A stretch of DNA of 64,000 nucleotides. Origin: Zanthoxylum bungeanum. Lineage: Eukaryota > Streptophyta > Magnoliopsida > Sapindales > Rutaceae. Shown piece by piece: positions 21,020-31,609 of the stretch (positions are counted from its first letter, which is position 1; each line of letters begins with the position of its first letter). The notes beneath the pieces were generated by a model. It was not told the origin of the DNA, searched no databases, and worked only from the letters and a program-made list of their open reading frames with translations. The translations under genes and the position numbers were made by a program. Where the stretch lies: assembly GCA_019454045.1 (NCBI GenBank), contig SKCR01047726.1:1-64000 (forward strand). Reading direction: 5' to 3'.

Positions 21020-22944
21020 TGTTAGTGTCCTAGACATGCCACGGGATCTCTAAGCGTGATTATTGTGCGAATAAAACAAGAGAGTTGCAGAATACTCACA
21101 TTGATTGGTTGAGGAGATTTCGAAAATTTCCAAGGATGTAAAGAAGCTCCAAGCTTTCCTTGAGTGTTTCCAACACTTGGGTGAGTCTCCCTATCACCTT
21201 ATTTGACTCCTTAATGTGCTAGCATAGATGAATTTTGCAACAAAACTCAAGAAGAAGAAGAAGAGAGGAAGCTCGGCATTTTGAGGGAGAAGAGAGAGCT
21301 TGCTGTGAATAGTAATCCATCTAACTTCCAAAGTTGACTTTCTTAATTTATACTAAGTTTGTGTGTTGAATTGGTTTGAGTGTTTTATAAGTAAAGCAAG
21401 CTTTACTCAACCAACAAATGAAATCCAAAATCAAGTCTAACCACTTCCATCATTAGTCAAACAAATGATGTAAGTGAAGTGGGTCCCACCATTTTTAAAT
21501 TCCAAATTTAAGTCGGCTAACTCAACACGCAACTTCACTCGGGCCCGGGTTCGTTTAATTCCGAATAAATGAATTTTCCGTTGCGACGTAATTAAATCTA
21601 ATTTCAATAAATAATAATGCCTGGCAAAATTATTACGAAAGTCGCTTGCGAATTAATTCTAAATTAATTCGTTCGCCCGAATTAAAATCTAATTTTAATT
21701 CCGCTTTGAAATCCGATTTCAATTAATATATCCAATATATTATTTAATCGATTAATTCTAAATTAATCGCTCTCTCTCTCTATTCTAGACGAATTAATCC
21801 CAGATTAATTCTTTCTCTATTAATTAATCCCAGATTAATTCTTGCCGTAATTAATCCTAGATTAATTTTCTCTCTCATAATTAATCCCATATTAATTTAT
21901 TCAAGTCAAATATCATCGGTGAATCTTTGGGAGGCGACCCAAGAGATCCCTGGATATGTTGGCAGAAAATACGGTCATCGGACTATTCGAATACGTGCGT
22001 ATCCGGTACCACGTTCTTACTAATTTACAAGACATGGTTGGCTTCTAGCAAAGCACTGTGCCTACCCAATTCTCAAGAAATATTCTTTTAAGGAATACAA
22101 GATCTTTGACAGGCGTAGTATACATAGTATTTCGTATTACGATCCATTATCGAATGTCACATGTTAGGCCTGGGGCTGGAGTTGTGTTTGCCCCGTACGA
22201 AGCATATATCGGATCACTAGCGACTAGTGTCTTTATGATCGGAAAGTCATGACCTAATCATACTTTCCCGATGGCTATAGCACTATAGAGTACCAGTTCT
22301 GTATCCCTGCGTGATCATCATCTCCATATGACTGAAGTGATACTTCCATCTTGACATCACACCCAATACACTACGATTCTCTGTATACCCAGAAAAGGCG
22401 TACACAGAACCTGTTAAGCCCCGGATGACCAAAACCAAAGTATACTGATTGTCGCAAATATTAGCGATGCAAGTCTCAGGTTAAGACCAAATACACCTAC
22501 CCTGATTCAGATTCCCATAGACACATAGTCATACTACCAATGGGATTCCGAGGGGTCTATCCAGAGCGAAGCTGTTTCCGTACCATCGGTAAACAGAACC
22601 TCATATTACACTTGCATGAGTATCCAATACCCAAATATATGAGAACTATGTTGTTACGCTTCCATAACACGCACAAGTGTAATACTAGCATATTCCGCAT
22701 TATCGATGTCCAGTCTCGATAATACTACGACTATGGATATTTAATGATTAAACCTTACGTGGTTTAATATTGTCTCATATCTTATTAATCTGGTACTAAT
22801 CATATGGACTTTTATCATTTATATATCCAGGTAATCCAATTACAAATGATAAAAGAGCAATTTCCTTTGTCACATAGTTAATTTTGTACAAGAACACCAT
22901 GTTCTTTACAAAATAGTGATGTTATGGGTCATAATTATCCAACA
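21020..22944 (-). repeat. 5' LTR of Copia-B, full length
   Basis: 1925 bp with TG...CA ends. It contains the hairpin array at 21649-21897, which is missing from the partner LTR. Confidence 0.9.
21649..21897. repeat. Array of nine short inverted repeats with CYA spacer
   Basis: Consecutive inverted repeats with 7-10 bp arms and 3-nt spacers. Left-arm starts: 21649 (CGAATTAATT, spacer CTA), 21679 (GAATTAAAAT, CTA), 21706 (TTGAAAT, CCG), 21724 (TAATATAT, CCA), 21749 (CGATTAATT, CTA), 21791 (GAATTAATC, CCA), 21822 (AATTAATC, CCA), 21849 (AATTAATC, CTA), 21879 (AATTAAT, CCA with one mismatch). About 60 percent of the 249 bases lie in stems. Copia-C and -D LTRs have the matching arrays. Confidence 0.85.
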
Positions 22945-24000
22945 GACACATATATGTGGCATCTAAGACTTGGTCATATTAGCCTTGGCCGGATAGATAG
23001 TTTGATAAATAATGGAGCTTTAAACCAGTTAAAGCTTGGAACTTTACTAGTCTGTGAATCATGTCTAGAAGGAAAGATAACCAAGAGACCTTTTACTGGA
23101 AAAGGTGTAAGAGACAATCAACCACTTGAGCTAATACATTCGGACATTTACGGTCCGATAAATGTAAAAGCTTGAGGTGTTTATGAATACTTCATCACAT
23201 TTATTGACGATTATTTCAGATATGGGTATGTTTACCTAATGCAGCACAATTCATATATTTTTCAAAAGTTTAAAGAATATCATGTTGAGGTTGGGAACCA
23301 ATTAGGTAAGAGTATCAAAACTCTATGATCAGATATTGGAGATGAATACCTTGACAGATATTTCAATGAATTCTTAGTTGAGCATGGCATGGTATCCCAG
23401 CTTACATAACCTGGAACACCACAGTAAAATGGTGTTGCAGATAGGAGAAATCAAAACCTACTAGATATGATAAGATCTATGTTTAGTTATAGTTCACCAC
23501 CTTGTTCATTCTGGGGGTATGCATTGCAAACAGCAATGTATATCCTTAATGTAGTCCATCTAAGTCTGTTCTTAATACTCCATTAGAGTTTTGCAGTTGT
23601 CGTAGAGCTAGTTTACGATATTTCCACATTTGGTGGTGCCCAGCACATGTGCTGAAGAATAAGACTACTATGTTGGAGCCACATTTATAGGTGTGCCTAT
23701 TTTTAGGCTATCTTAAGAAGACTAGGGGTGAATTCTTTTATAGTCCTGAAGATAACAAAGTTTGTGTCGACAAACGCTACGTTTCTAGAGGAAGACTATA
23801 TGAGGGAGTTCAAACCTCGAAGTAAAGTGTTACTCGAGGAGTTACTTGCTAGTTCAACCAACATGCCATCTTCAACAACATTTGACAAAAATATAGCACA
23901 TTTGACATCTGAGCGTCAGATGCAAGTTTGTCAGAATAATCTGCCACCTAGACGTAGTAGAAGGGTTGTACGACAGCCTGATCACTATCTATGAGTTGGA
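22945..24000 (+). pseudogene. Copia-A integrase
   Basis: Resumes the Copia-A frame after Copia-B: TYMWHLRLGHISLGRID and LVCESCLEGK form the HHCC zinc-binding pre-integrase domain, then ELIHSDIYGP with the first catalytic aspartate, FITFIDDYFRYGYVY, DIGDEYLD with the second, and NGVADRRN, where the third catalytic residue E is D. Stops at several points (for example after NVKA at 23175). Later FLGYLKKTRGEFFYSPEDNKV is the C-terminal part. Integrase would insert the cDNA in the nucleus. Confidence 0.85.
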
Positions 24001-25385
24001 GAGGCAAAAATTGTCGCTTCCAGTGAGTTTAGATGATCCATTGACCTATCGTAGTGCAATGAATGATTCTGATAAAGGGGAATTGCTCAAAGCCATAAAC
24101 CTCAAGATGGAGTCAATGTACTCCAACTCAGTCTGAGAACTTGTCAACCAAATGGGGTAAAACCCATAGGTTGCAAGTGGATCTACAAGAGGAAGAAGGG
24201 AGCAGATGGGAAGGTACAGACCTTCAAGGCTAGGCTAGTGGCCAAGGGTTACACCCAGAAAGAGGGAGTTAAATATGAGGAAACTTTCTCGCCAGTAGCC
24301 ATGCTCAAATCCTTCCAAACTCTTCTGTCCATTATCGTATATTATGAATATGAAATTTGGCAAATGGACGTCAAGACTGCATTCTTGAATGGCAATCTTG
24401 ATGAATGTATCTATATGTTACAACTAGAGGGGTTCATAGCCCAATATCAAGAGCAAAAGGTTTGAAAGCTGCAAAGGTCCATTTATGGACTCAAGCAAGA
24501 ATCTTGATCTTGAAATATAAGATTTGATACCACGATCAAGTCTTATGATTTTGTGCAGAATGTTGATTAGCCTTGTGTATACAAGCGCGTCATTGAAGAA
24601 AATTTGGTTTTTGACATTTTGTACATCGATGACATTTTACTCATTGGGAATGATGTAAAGATATTATCAAACGTGAAAACCTTACTAGCTAACCAATTTC
24701 AAATGAAAGATTTGGGAGAGGCCAGTTATGTACATGGGATTCAGATTCTTCATGATCGTAAGAAATGACTGTTAGATATGTCTCAGGCATCCTATATCGA
24801 CAAGATCCTTGTGCGATTTGGGATGCAGAATTTCAATAAAGGCAATTCACCTTATCGACATGGAATTTATTTGTCAAATGAACAATCTCCTAAGACACCT
24901 CAAGAAGATGAGGAAATAAGACTATCTCATATGTATCAACAGTTGGTAGTCTTATGTATGTTATGTTATACACAAGATCGAACATCTTCTTTACAGTGGG
25001 AGTAGTCAATAGGTTTCAGTCTAACCCAGAATTAGATCATTGGGTGGCTGTGAAACATATTCTCAAGCATTTTAAGAGAATGAGAAATTATATGCTTGTA
25101 TATTCTTGTGAGGATATGATCTTCATGGGATATACGAATTCTGATTTTCAGACGGATGTCAATTCTAGGAAATCAACATTTGGATCAGTGTTTACCCTAG
25201 TTGGTGGAGCCATTGTGTGGAGGAGCATAAAGCAATCTTATATTGCTGACTCCATCATAGAGGCTGAGTATGTAACAACTTACGAAGCAACTAAGGAAGC
25301 AGTCTGGCTTTGAAAGTCATTGGGAATTCTAAAAGTTATTCCAGATATGGATAAACCACTCACACTTTATTGCGATAATAGCCGT
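24001..25385 (+). pseudogene. Copia-A reverse transcriptase and truncated RNase H
   Basis: RT signatures are well kept but in broken frames: CKWIYKRKKGADG, KARLVAKGYTQKEGV, ETFSPVAMLKS, IWQMDVKTAFLNG, SIYGLKQ, and YIDDILLIGND with both catalytic aspartates. RNase H follows: GYTNSDFQTDVNSRKSTFGSV, VWRSIKQSYIADS, EAEYVTTYEATKEAVWL, LYCDNS. The line ends at about 25385, soon after the CDNS aspartate region, at a junction with unrelated sequence. Confidence 0.85.
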
Positions 25386-26481
25386 AATATCCCCCTACGC
25401 CTCTGAATTTCTAACTACAAACAATACTGATACTTTTCTCAAATATAATTTTCACATATGGGACCATTGTCCAAATCCACAACATGGTATGTAAAATAAT
25501 ATACATACGACTGAACAGACAATATCATATATCTTAATAAGTATATACATGAATACTCATACACAACTCTGTTATACAAATATCTGAAACTGAACTTTAC
25601 TTGACTTGATTGAACTCTATCTCTAACTTGACCTAGTGGATTGAACACCCTTGTGACCGCCATCAGTATTCATCCTCTCGAGTTTGTCCTGTGAGTAACC
25701 TATAAAATAAAGAGACTTGGAGGGGGGTTAGATCGTTTGAACGATCTAAGTGAGTGGAAAATTAAAATTAAAACTGATGTACTTTTATGAAAACTGTTGA
25801 TTCTAAAATTGAATTTGTCACCAGAAAACCATCCTTTTTTCTGAAAACTCCTTTCTTATTTGATTACATTACTTTTTCTGCAAAACATTTATGAAAAGGC
25901 TTTTCTGTCTGCAAAATTCTGAGTCTTTCAAAAAAAAACTAAATTTTCTTTCTAAAATTATTTTATAAAACTTTTATTTCTGGAAACTGCGTCCCTGAAA
26001 ACCTTTTCTCTGAAAACTTGTCACTGGAATCTGTCTCTTAAAAACCTGACGCATGGGGACGTTACGTATCCCCATCCCCTATATGCCTAACTAGTGGTCT
26101 TGGGGCGTTACGTATCGTCGTCTCCTAAGCCACTGAACTAGAGCCAGGAGTGCATATCTATGCTATCATCTTACCCTGAACTGGGATCTAGGGGCGTATG
26201 TTCTCTCTAATCCTGGACTAGGATTTGGGGGCATTATGTATCACCGTCCCCCCAGTCCTCTACTTGTGCACAAGTCTATCTGTCAATTCCATAAGTAAGA
26301 GCTGGTGTGGGATTTTCCCCCATGCCTATAAAATCACAAATCATGCTTTTAAATCGCTCTTTCTAAAACATTGCATAAAACCTGCTCTTTCATGAAATAA
26401 TTGTAGTAAAATCGGCTAACGCCATAGGTGCGTAAAATTAAGTCTTTATATTAATATAAACGAAATGTTAATTTATGATGG
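25386..26481. other. Unassigned repeat-like DNA left of the Athila-like element
   Basis: No gene. It contains an imperfect palindrome at about 25729-25750 (10-bp arms TTAGATCGTT and AACGATCTAA) and a degenerate repeated motif GGGGCGTTACGTATC (26057-26260). Before the Athila-like insertion it was continuous with 33204 onward, as the shared GATGG shows. It could be an LTR of another gypsy family or the far internal part of the X2 element; I could not decide. Confidence 0.45.
26057..26260. repeat. Degenerate repeat with GGGGCGTTACGTATC core
   Basis: Four related blocks begin near 26057, 26102, 26191 and 26227, each starting GGGGCGTTACGTATC-like and followed by a CT-rich tail and an ACTGAACTAG- or CTGGACTAGG-like segment. 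Confidence 0.55.
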
Positions 26482-28075
26482 TGATTACGCCCAATATGAC
26501 TTGCGGTTATTGCAGTATAGCTGGGGTGTCGATTCCTCAGAGAGATGGTTACAGGAACTAATTTACTCAAACAAGAACGTTAACGGTAACTTAATAAATA
26601 AAACGATAAGATTGGTAATTAAAATAAAGATAAATAAGATAATAAAAAAGGTAATAAACGATAATGGCAGAGAAAAGCAGCAAAGCGTCGGGAATCCCTC
26701 TTGCATCAAACTCCTATATTCAGTTATTAATTCCATTACTACTCAGTTGAGGGTTTCACATCCCAAACCAACAACCGGAAGATATTCAATTTTACACATA
26801 TTCAAATTCTAAGGCAATTAATGATTATTTTCCCTATGTTAACAGCACACAAAAGCCATCGTTACGAGCTATCTAACGTCGACAATATACCCTCAGGCAA
26901 TACTGTAGCAGAAGACCAACACGCAAAACAACTTTACCAGTCACAATTAAATTCGCAAACCACACATAGAAGAAGCATGACTGGATCTATATGGGATTTG
27001 ACAAAATATAATTTCTGGATTAATAAATTAAAAGATGATAGAAAATAATAACTATTAATTTTATTAAACGATTAAAAGGGTTCGTAGGAATCAAAAACAC
27101 AAATAATAAAATCCAACACAAGAGTTCATCCCTAGCTTTGCCTAGGGGATTAGTTCCCCATAAAAGAAATAAAAATAACCCGAGATTGGAGATAAATATT
27201 GTTCTGAATCATCACGGCTCCGTATCCCGATTTTACGCTCTGATTTCTTCTCTCTCGGCCCTGCGGCAGCTTCTCGGCCACGCACTGCTCTGTGCGTCTT
27301 TGCTTCTGTTTTTGCGCAGCCTCCCGTTCAGTTATTGGTCTCTCTGTCCACGCCTAGCAGCCTCTCTCGGCTGATCTCCTACGCTCAGCAGCTCCCTGCG
27401 TTTTTTGATTTGTTTTTGCGCAGCAGCCTATGCTGCTTCACGCCGTCCTGTTGCTTCTTCTTTGCTCCACGTGGAAGCTCTGTTTTATGTCTCACGCACA
27501 GCTTGGAGCTTTTGTCAACTTTGCATGTTTCTTTTATAGTAAACAATTTGGAAACTTAATCCTGGGCCCACGCCACTTCTGCTTTTATTTAGTCTTGCAA
27601 CTCATTCTCTCTTGCATGGCCCACGTGAAGCTCTCTTTATTTTCAACCCTTGGTCAACAATGGTGGCTAGGTCTTTCTTTCCTCTTTTTGTCCTTCTATT
27701 CACGCCACTCTTGTAAGCAATCAACAATTCCAATTTGACTTTTTCTCTCTCCAAGTCACTATTTCTTCTCTCTTTGGTGGCGCCATGGCGCCTTACTCCC
27801 TGGATTTTGTATGGGATTGTGGCGCCGCGGCGCCAGTTCAATCTTGGCTCTTCGCGTTCTCGGCTCCCGTGTGCGTCCTATGCACTTACAATTATCCCAG
27901 GATCCGTGTATTAATATTCCTACAAATAAAAATCACTAAATTAGTGTAAATAATAAATATTTCTAAATTAATATAACAATAGGAATTATATACTAAAACA
28001 TAAAATATATAACTAAATACTTAACAATAAGCCTAGATTAGTGATGTTTCAAAGTGCATTTTCATGCACTTATCA
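26482..28075 (-). repeat. 3' LTR of the Athila-like element
   Basis: 1594 bp. Includes two perfect 14-bp palindromes, GGCGCCATGGCGCC (27779-27792) and GGCGCCGCGGCGCC (27821-27834), and a minus-strand TATAAAAG near 27531-27538. Confidence 0.92.
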
Positions 28076-28090
28076 CAACCCCCAACCAGC
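28076..28090 (-). promoter_or_regulatory. Polypurine-like tract of the Athila-like element
   Basis: Minus strand GCTGGTTGGGGGTTG abuts the 3' LTR; G-rich and in the expected place for priming the second DNA strand. Confidence 0.65.
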
Positions 28091-29445
28091 TTATTGCTAG
28101 TCCCTAGCAATTCAAGCGTAAAATGAAAATTAAATAAATAAAAACTATCTAAGCCACTTTCGTAGGGATCACGATTGCATTTAGCGTATGCAACAAGCCT
28201 TTAAACCCCTAGGTGTCCCTAGTGGACGAGTTATAGTCTCGTGAGGGCTTACAGCGACGACACCCACAAACGTCATTCAAAACACACTATAAAACTAAAT
28301 AGTCCCAATAGTTTCACATAATTTTTGTCCTCAGAGAATGCATAGTAGTGAAATCAGAGAACCTTCAAAGTACTCAACGTAACTCAAATCCAAGTCTTTG
28401 AATAAACTATCTAAGCTAGACTCAAAGTGTGTGTGTGCTAAGGTTCGTTCACAGCTTTATTCCTAGGTAAGCCAACTCAATGATTTCGTTTAAAAATTGG
28501 GATCGATGGGTCTAACCAACCTAGATATCTCAATTTAAGCTCTGTAGTTGCTTTTATGTGTGCTCAATATGGTATGATTTTTTTTTCTTTTCTTTCCTGT
28601 CTCTTGTTGCATTTTCTTTTGGATTTTTCTTTTCTTCCTCTTTTGCCATTTTTTTTGTTTCAACACACCTACCCTTCAAGGTAGCATTTCTCCTCATGGT
28701 GGTCCTAATACTCGCCCATGGGTAGCTTCACGCTTGTTGGTTATAGGTGGTTTACTTTCTTTCTTCAGAGACTTTTTCTTTTATTTGCATTCATACCATA
28801 CGTCATAACACAAGCAATTCAGGATAGATATCTAAGCAAACGGTCATTCATCGACATGCAATTTATTCAACTAGTCATCTTGCTAACTACTCAGGCTTCC
28901 ACTGCTAACAACCTATAATTAAGTGCTTACGAGTCTAACATAGATAAACTATTCAAGTCATCAGATAAAAGTGCATTAAAGGACTTATCGTTTCTAAGAT
29001 TTCACCCTAAAGCAAACAATATCATCATTGGATTTATGTTTAACTATTAAGGACTAAAAGCAAACAAAATAAACAATCAATTTTTTTTTTTTGAAAATAA
29101 TATGTATTTATGACAGGTTTTCATGCGCATGCATCCACACCCCCACACTTAAAACTTGCATTGTCCTCAATGTAAGATAAATATAAAGAAAAAAGATTAA
29201 GGAACAACACTACCAGGGGCGGAGTTGATCAGGTTCCTGCTGGCGAGACTTTGCATGTGTGGTTGTGTAGGTTGTGCTGACTCCTGTATAAACACTCATG
29301 CAAACAGAAAAATAAACATGTAGTTAACACACAATAATATAAAACTAAATTAAATAAAATAAAATAAAATAAATGCAGATGCAAGGGTTGCCTCCCCGCT
29401 AGCGCTAAGTTTAATGTCTTCAGCCAGACGTAAACACTCAAGTTG
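28091..29445 (-). other. 3' non-coding region of the Athila-like element
   Basis: No gene. Two landmarks seen in Athila/Tat elements downstream of pol are kept: AGCGCTAGCGGGGAGGCAAC (minus strand, about 29386-29405) and, further on, GAGGACAATGCA followed by TAAGTGTGGGGGTG (about 29138-29175). Their position right after Gag shows that pol has been deleted between Gag and this region. Confidence 0.7.
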
Positions 29446-31371
29446 TCATGGTGGTTTCCATCTAGCGTACTGATGAAGACACACGAGGGAATGTTTGTCT
29501 AGCTGAGGCAGTGTATTCATGGGTCCTCTTAGCTCTGGAGATTGTTGAAATCTTGGACTCTTCGTATAGAAAATTTTTCTCAATGTCCTTGTTAATCTCA
29601 CAGGCATCATCTTTAATTGAGCATTAACTCTCATTTTTCTCATTTTTCGGTTCTTTGGGATCAGTTTTAGCTCAAGATGATTTAATTCAGGATGTGGAGA
29701 AGTTGTTTCTGGAAGGACTGTTTCTAGCATGTATGACAAATGACACTCACCCCCACCCTGTGGTTGTTTCTCGAGATGTAAACTGTTAAGTTCTTGAGGA
29801 GATGGTACTCTAACTTGGAAAGGTGGCACTTGTTCTTCCTGAGATATGTTAACACTATTATCCTTAGGGTCACCTATAGTGTTGGAAGTATTCTGTATCC
29901 CTACCTCTTTACTGCTCCTAGTGATTATGGAATTAACATCTCCTATATTGGATACCTCATGATTAACTTGTGCCATGTGCTGACCTAGTGGATTAGGTTG
30001 AGTTTCGGATGATAATTTTCCTTGTTCTTGCACACTCAGGACATTAGTCAATTTAGAGATTTGACTCTTAATTTCCTTTTGGTCTTCAGTTACCTGAACT
30101 ATCAACGACTCAATCCTTTGATTTGTTTTATTCTGGGCTTCCACAATGGCCTTTTGGGCCTCCATAAATGCTTGCACATTATCCTCTAGGGAATTCCTAA
30201 GAACTTCATGTATGTGATACTGGGGGGGACTATAATCTCTAGGTGGTGGTGATTGAATAGGTTGATGAGACTCATGTCTCCAACTAAGATTGAGATGGTT
30301 CCGCCAACTAGGATTATAGGTATCTGGATATGGTGTATAAGGGTTATGGTACATCCCTAAAGTATTGTAGTTTTCCTCATTTGTACCCCTCATCTCACTG
30401 TACACGGGACACTCTTGGGATTCTAGCTGGGCTACTGAATGCATTGTCTTGCTGTCCTTGGCTATTAAGGCTCCTATCTGTCTAGTTAACAGCTCAACTT
30501 GTGTCTTAAGGCTATCCTCTTCTCTAAAGTGTTGTAGGCTTCTGCTAGAAGAAGTGTATGTCCTATCAGTATTATCTACGGCATTAGGTCCAGTCCAAGT
30601 GTGAGATTTCTCAGCTAGGTCATCTAAATATTCGAGCGCCTCATCAGGGTCCTTTCGAATGAACTTACCATTGCACATCGTCTCAACGAATTGGCGTTCC
30701 CTAGGGGTTAGTCCATCATAAAAGTAACTTACTAAACGCCAACTCTCATATCCATGGTGAGGACAACTAGCTAACAACTCCTTATACCGCTCCCAAGTTT
30801 GATAAAGGGTCTCACTGTCTCTCTGGGAGAAGGTGGAGATTTTTCTTTTCAGGGCATTTGTCTTATGGTGTGGGAAGTATTTATCGAAAAATGCCTGGGT
30901 CATCTCGCCCCACGATCCTATTGACCTAGGTCTCAAAGAATACAACCAGCTCTTAGCTCTATCCTTAAGGGCAAAGGGAAAGAACCTAAGTCTAATTGTG
31001 TCAGTGGTTCCAAACTGGTCATGGAAGGTTGCTACTACCTCTTCAAACTCTCTAATATGCACGTAAGGATTTTCGCTCTCTAAACCGTGAAAAGTTGGAA
31101 GATACTGTATCATTCCAGGCCTAAAGTCTATGTGTGGTGCATTAGGGGGAAACATGATGCACGAAGGTGTAGTTGTGCGAGTTGGGTGGAGGTACTCTTC
31201 AAGAGTCCTCCTGGGTGGTCTCTCGTACTCACTCATGGTATGTCTACTAGATCTAGATGGTGTAGCAAAAAGATTCTCAAATATATTATCTTGATCTGAC
31301 TCTAAATCTTCTAGTTCTATTCTAGCAAATATACCCAATTGATCTCTAAATCTAGACATGCTCTCCAACAC
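29446..31371 (-). CDS. Gag protein of the Athila-like element, intact
   Basis: A 641-residue open frame, the longest in the window. Residues about 55-115 (RTLEEYLHP, MIQYLPTFHG, HIREFEEV) and 125-225 (RLRFFPFALKDRAKSWLYSL, FFDKYFP, RYKELLASCPHHG, YFYDGL) match the capsid part of Ty3/gypsy Gag (retrotrans_gag type). Residues about 393-446 are rich in heptad-like hydrophobics and could form a coiled coil. SIITRSSKE at 481-489 recalls the ITRSGK motif that normally precedes protease; after it the frame runs about 150 residues with no protease and stops. No intact CCHC knuckle is visible. Role: particle assembly around element RNA in the cytoplasm. The first in-frame ATG of the frame was taken as start; MSEYE at residue 46 is an alternative. 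An open frame in a young copy suggests recent selection or simply youth. Confidence 0.88.
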   Translation of the reverse strand: MLESMSRFRDQLGIFARIELEDLESDQDNIFENLFATPSRSSRHTMSEYERPPRRTLEEYLHPTRTTTPSCIMFPPNAPHIDFRPGMIQYLPTFHGLESENPYVHIREFEEVVATFHDQFGTTDTIRLRFFPFALKDRAKSWLYSLRPRSIGSWGEMTQAFFDKYFPHHKTNALKRKISTFSQRDSETLYQTWERYKELLASCPHHGYESWRLVSYFYDGLTPRERQFVETMCNGKFIRKDPDEALEYLDDLAEKSHTWTGPNAVDNTDRTYTSSSRSLQHFREEDSLKTQVELLTRQIGALIAKDSKTMHSVAQLESQECPVYSEMRGTNEENYNTLGMYHNPYTPYPDTYNPSWRNHLNLSWRHESHQPIQSPPPRDYSPPQYHIHEVLRNSLEDNVQAFMEAQKAIVEAQNKTNQRIESLIVQVTEDQKEIKSQISKLTNVLSVQEQGKLSSETQPNPLGQHMAQVNHEVSNIGDVNSIITRSSKEVGIQNTSNTIGDPKDNSVNISQEEQVPPFQVRVPSPQELNSLHLEKQPQGGGECHLSYMLETVLPETTSPHPELNHLELKLIPKNRKMRKMRVNAQLKMMPVRLTRTLRKIFYTKSPRFQQSPELRGPMNTLPQLDKHSLVCLHQYARWKPP

Positions 31372-31586
31372 AACTAATAAAAATAAAATAAAATAAATGA
31401 AACTAAAAATTAAAGTCTACTAAAACTAAAAATAAAATAAAATAAACACAAAAAAAAAAAAATTAAAAAGAAAATAAATAGGCAAATAATAAATGAATAA
31501 AATAAAATAAAATACTAAAAAAATGGAACGAAGTTACCGCTTCGTTGTTGACTAAGCAAATCTGGTCCTTTTGCTTGTAAACCGTC
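31372..31586 (-). other. Short leader of the Athila-like element
   Basis: About 215 bp between primer site and Gag, almost pure A-rich on the plus strand (repeats of AAATAAAAT), that is T-rich in the transcript. No gene. Confidence 0.7.
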
Positions 31587-31604
31587 TCCCCGGCAACGGC
31601 GCCA
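31587..31604 (-). promoter_or_regulatory. Primer-binding site, Athila type
   Basis: Minus strand TGGCGCCGTTGCCGGGGA, the site known from Athila elements and complementary to the 3' end of plant tRNA-Asp. Five bases separate it from the 5' LTR. Confidence 0.92.
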
Positions 31605-31609
31605 AATTT

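Larger units (their letters stand above)
14004..22944 (-). mobile_element. Copia-B, 8.9-kb Copia retrotransposon nested in Copia-A
   Basis: Both ends are TGTTAGTGTC...ATCCAACA LTRs. TSD is GACAT (13999-14003) and GACAC (22945-22949), one mismatch. A perfect minus-strand initiator-tRNA primer site at 21007-21018 makes the right LTR the 5' LTR. A polypurine tract abuts the left LTR. Order on the minus strand: 5' LTR, primer site, 2.2-kb leader, gag with CCHC knuckle, protease, integrase, reverse transcriptase, RNase H, PPT, 3' LTR. All coding parts are broken. The 3' LTR has lost 949 bp relative to the 5' LTR. Confidence 0.9.
10851..25385 (+). mobile_element. Copia-A, truncated Copia element split by Copia-B
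   Basis: A plus-strand Copia element: end of a 5' LTR (...GGTTCCTACA, 11014), a degenerate initiator-tRNA primer site, a non-coding leader, gag, protease, integrase, reverse transcriptase and RNase H. Copia-B is inserted between protease and the pre-integrase domain. The coding line resumes correctly across the insertion (SHDD before, DTYMWHLRLGH after). The element stops abruptly inside RNase H at about 25385; no 3' LTR is present in the window. Numerous stops and frameshifts make it dead. Confidence 0.8.
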
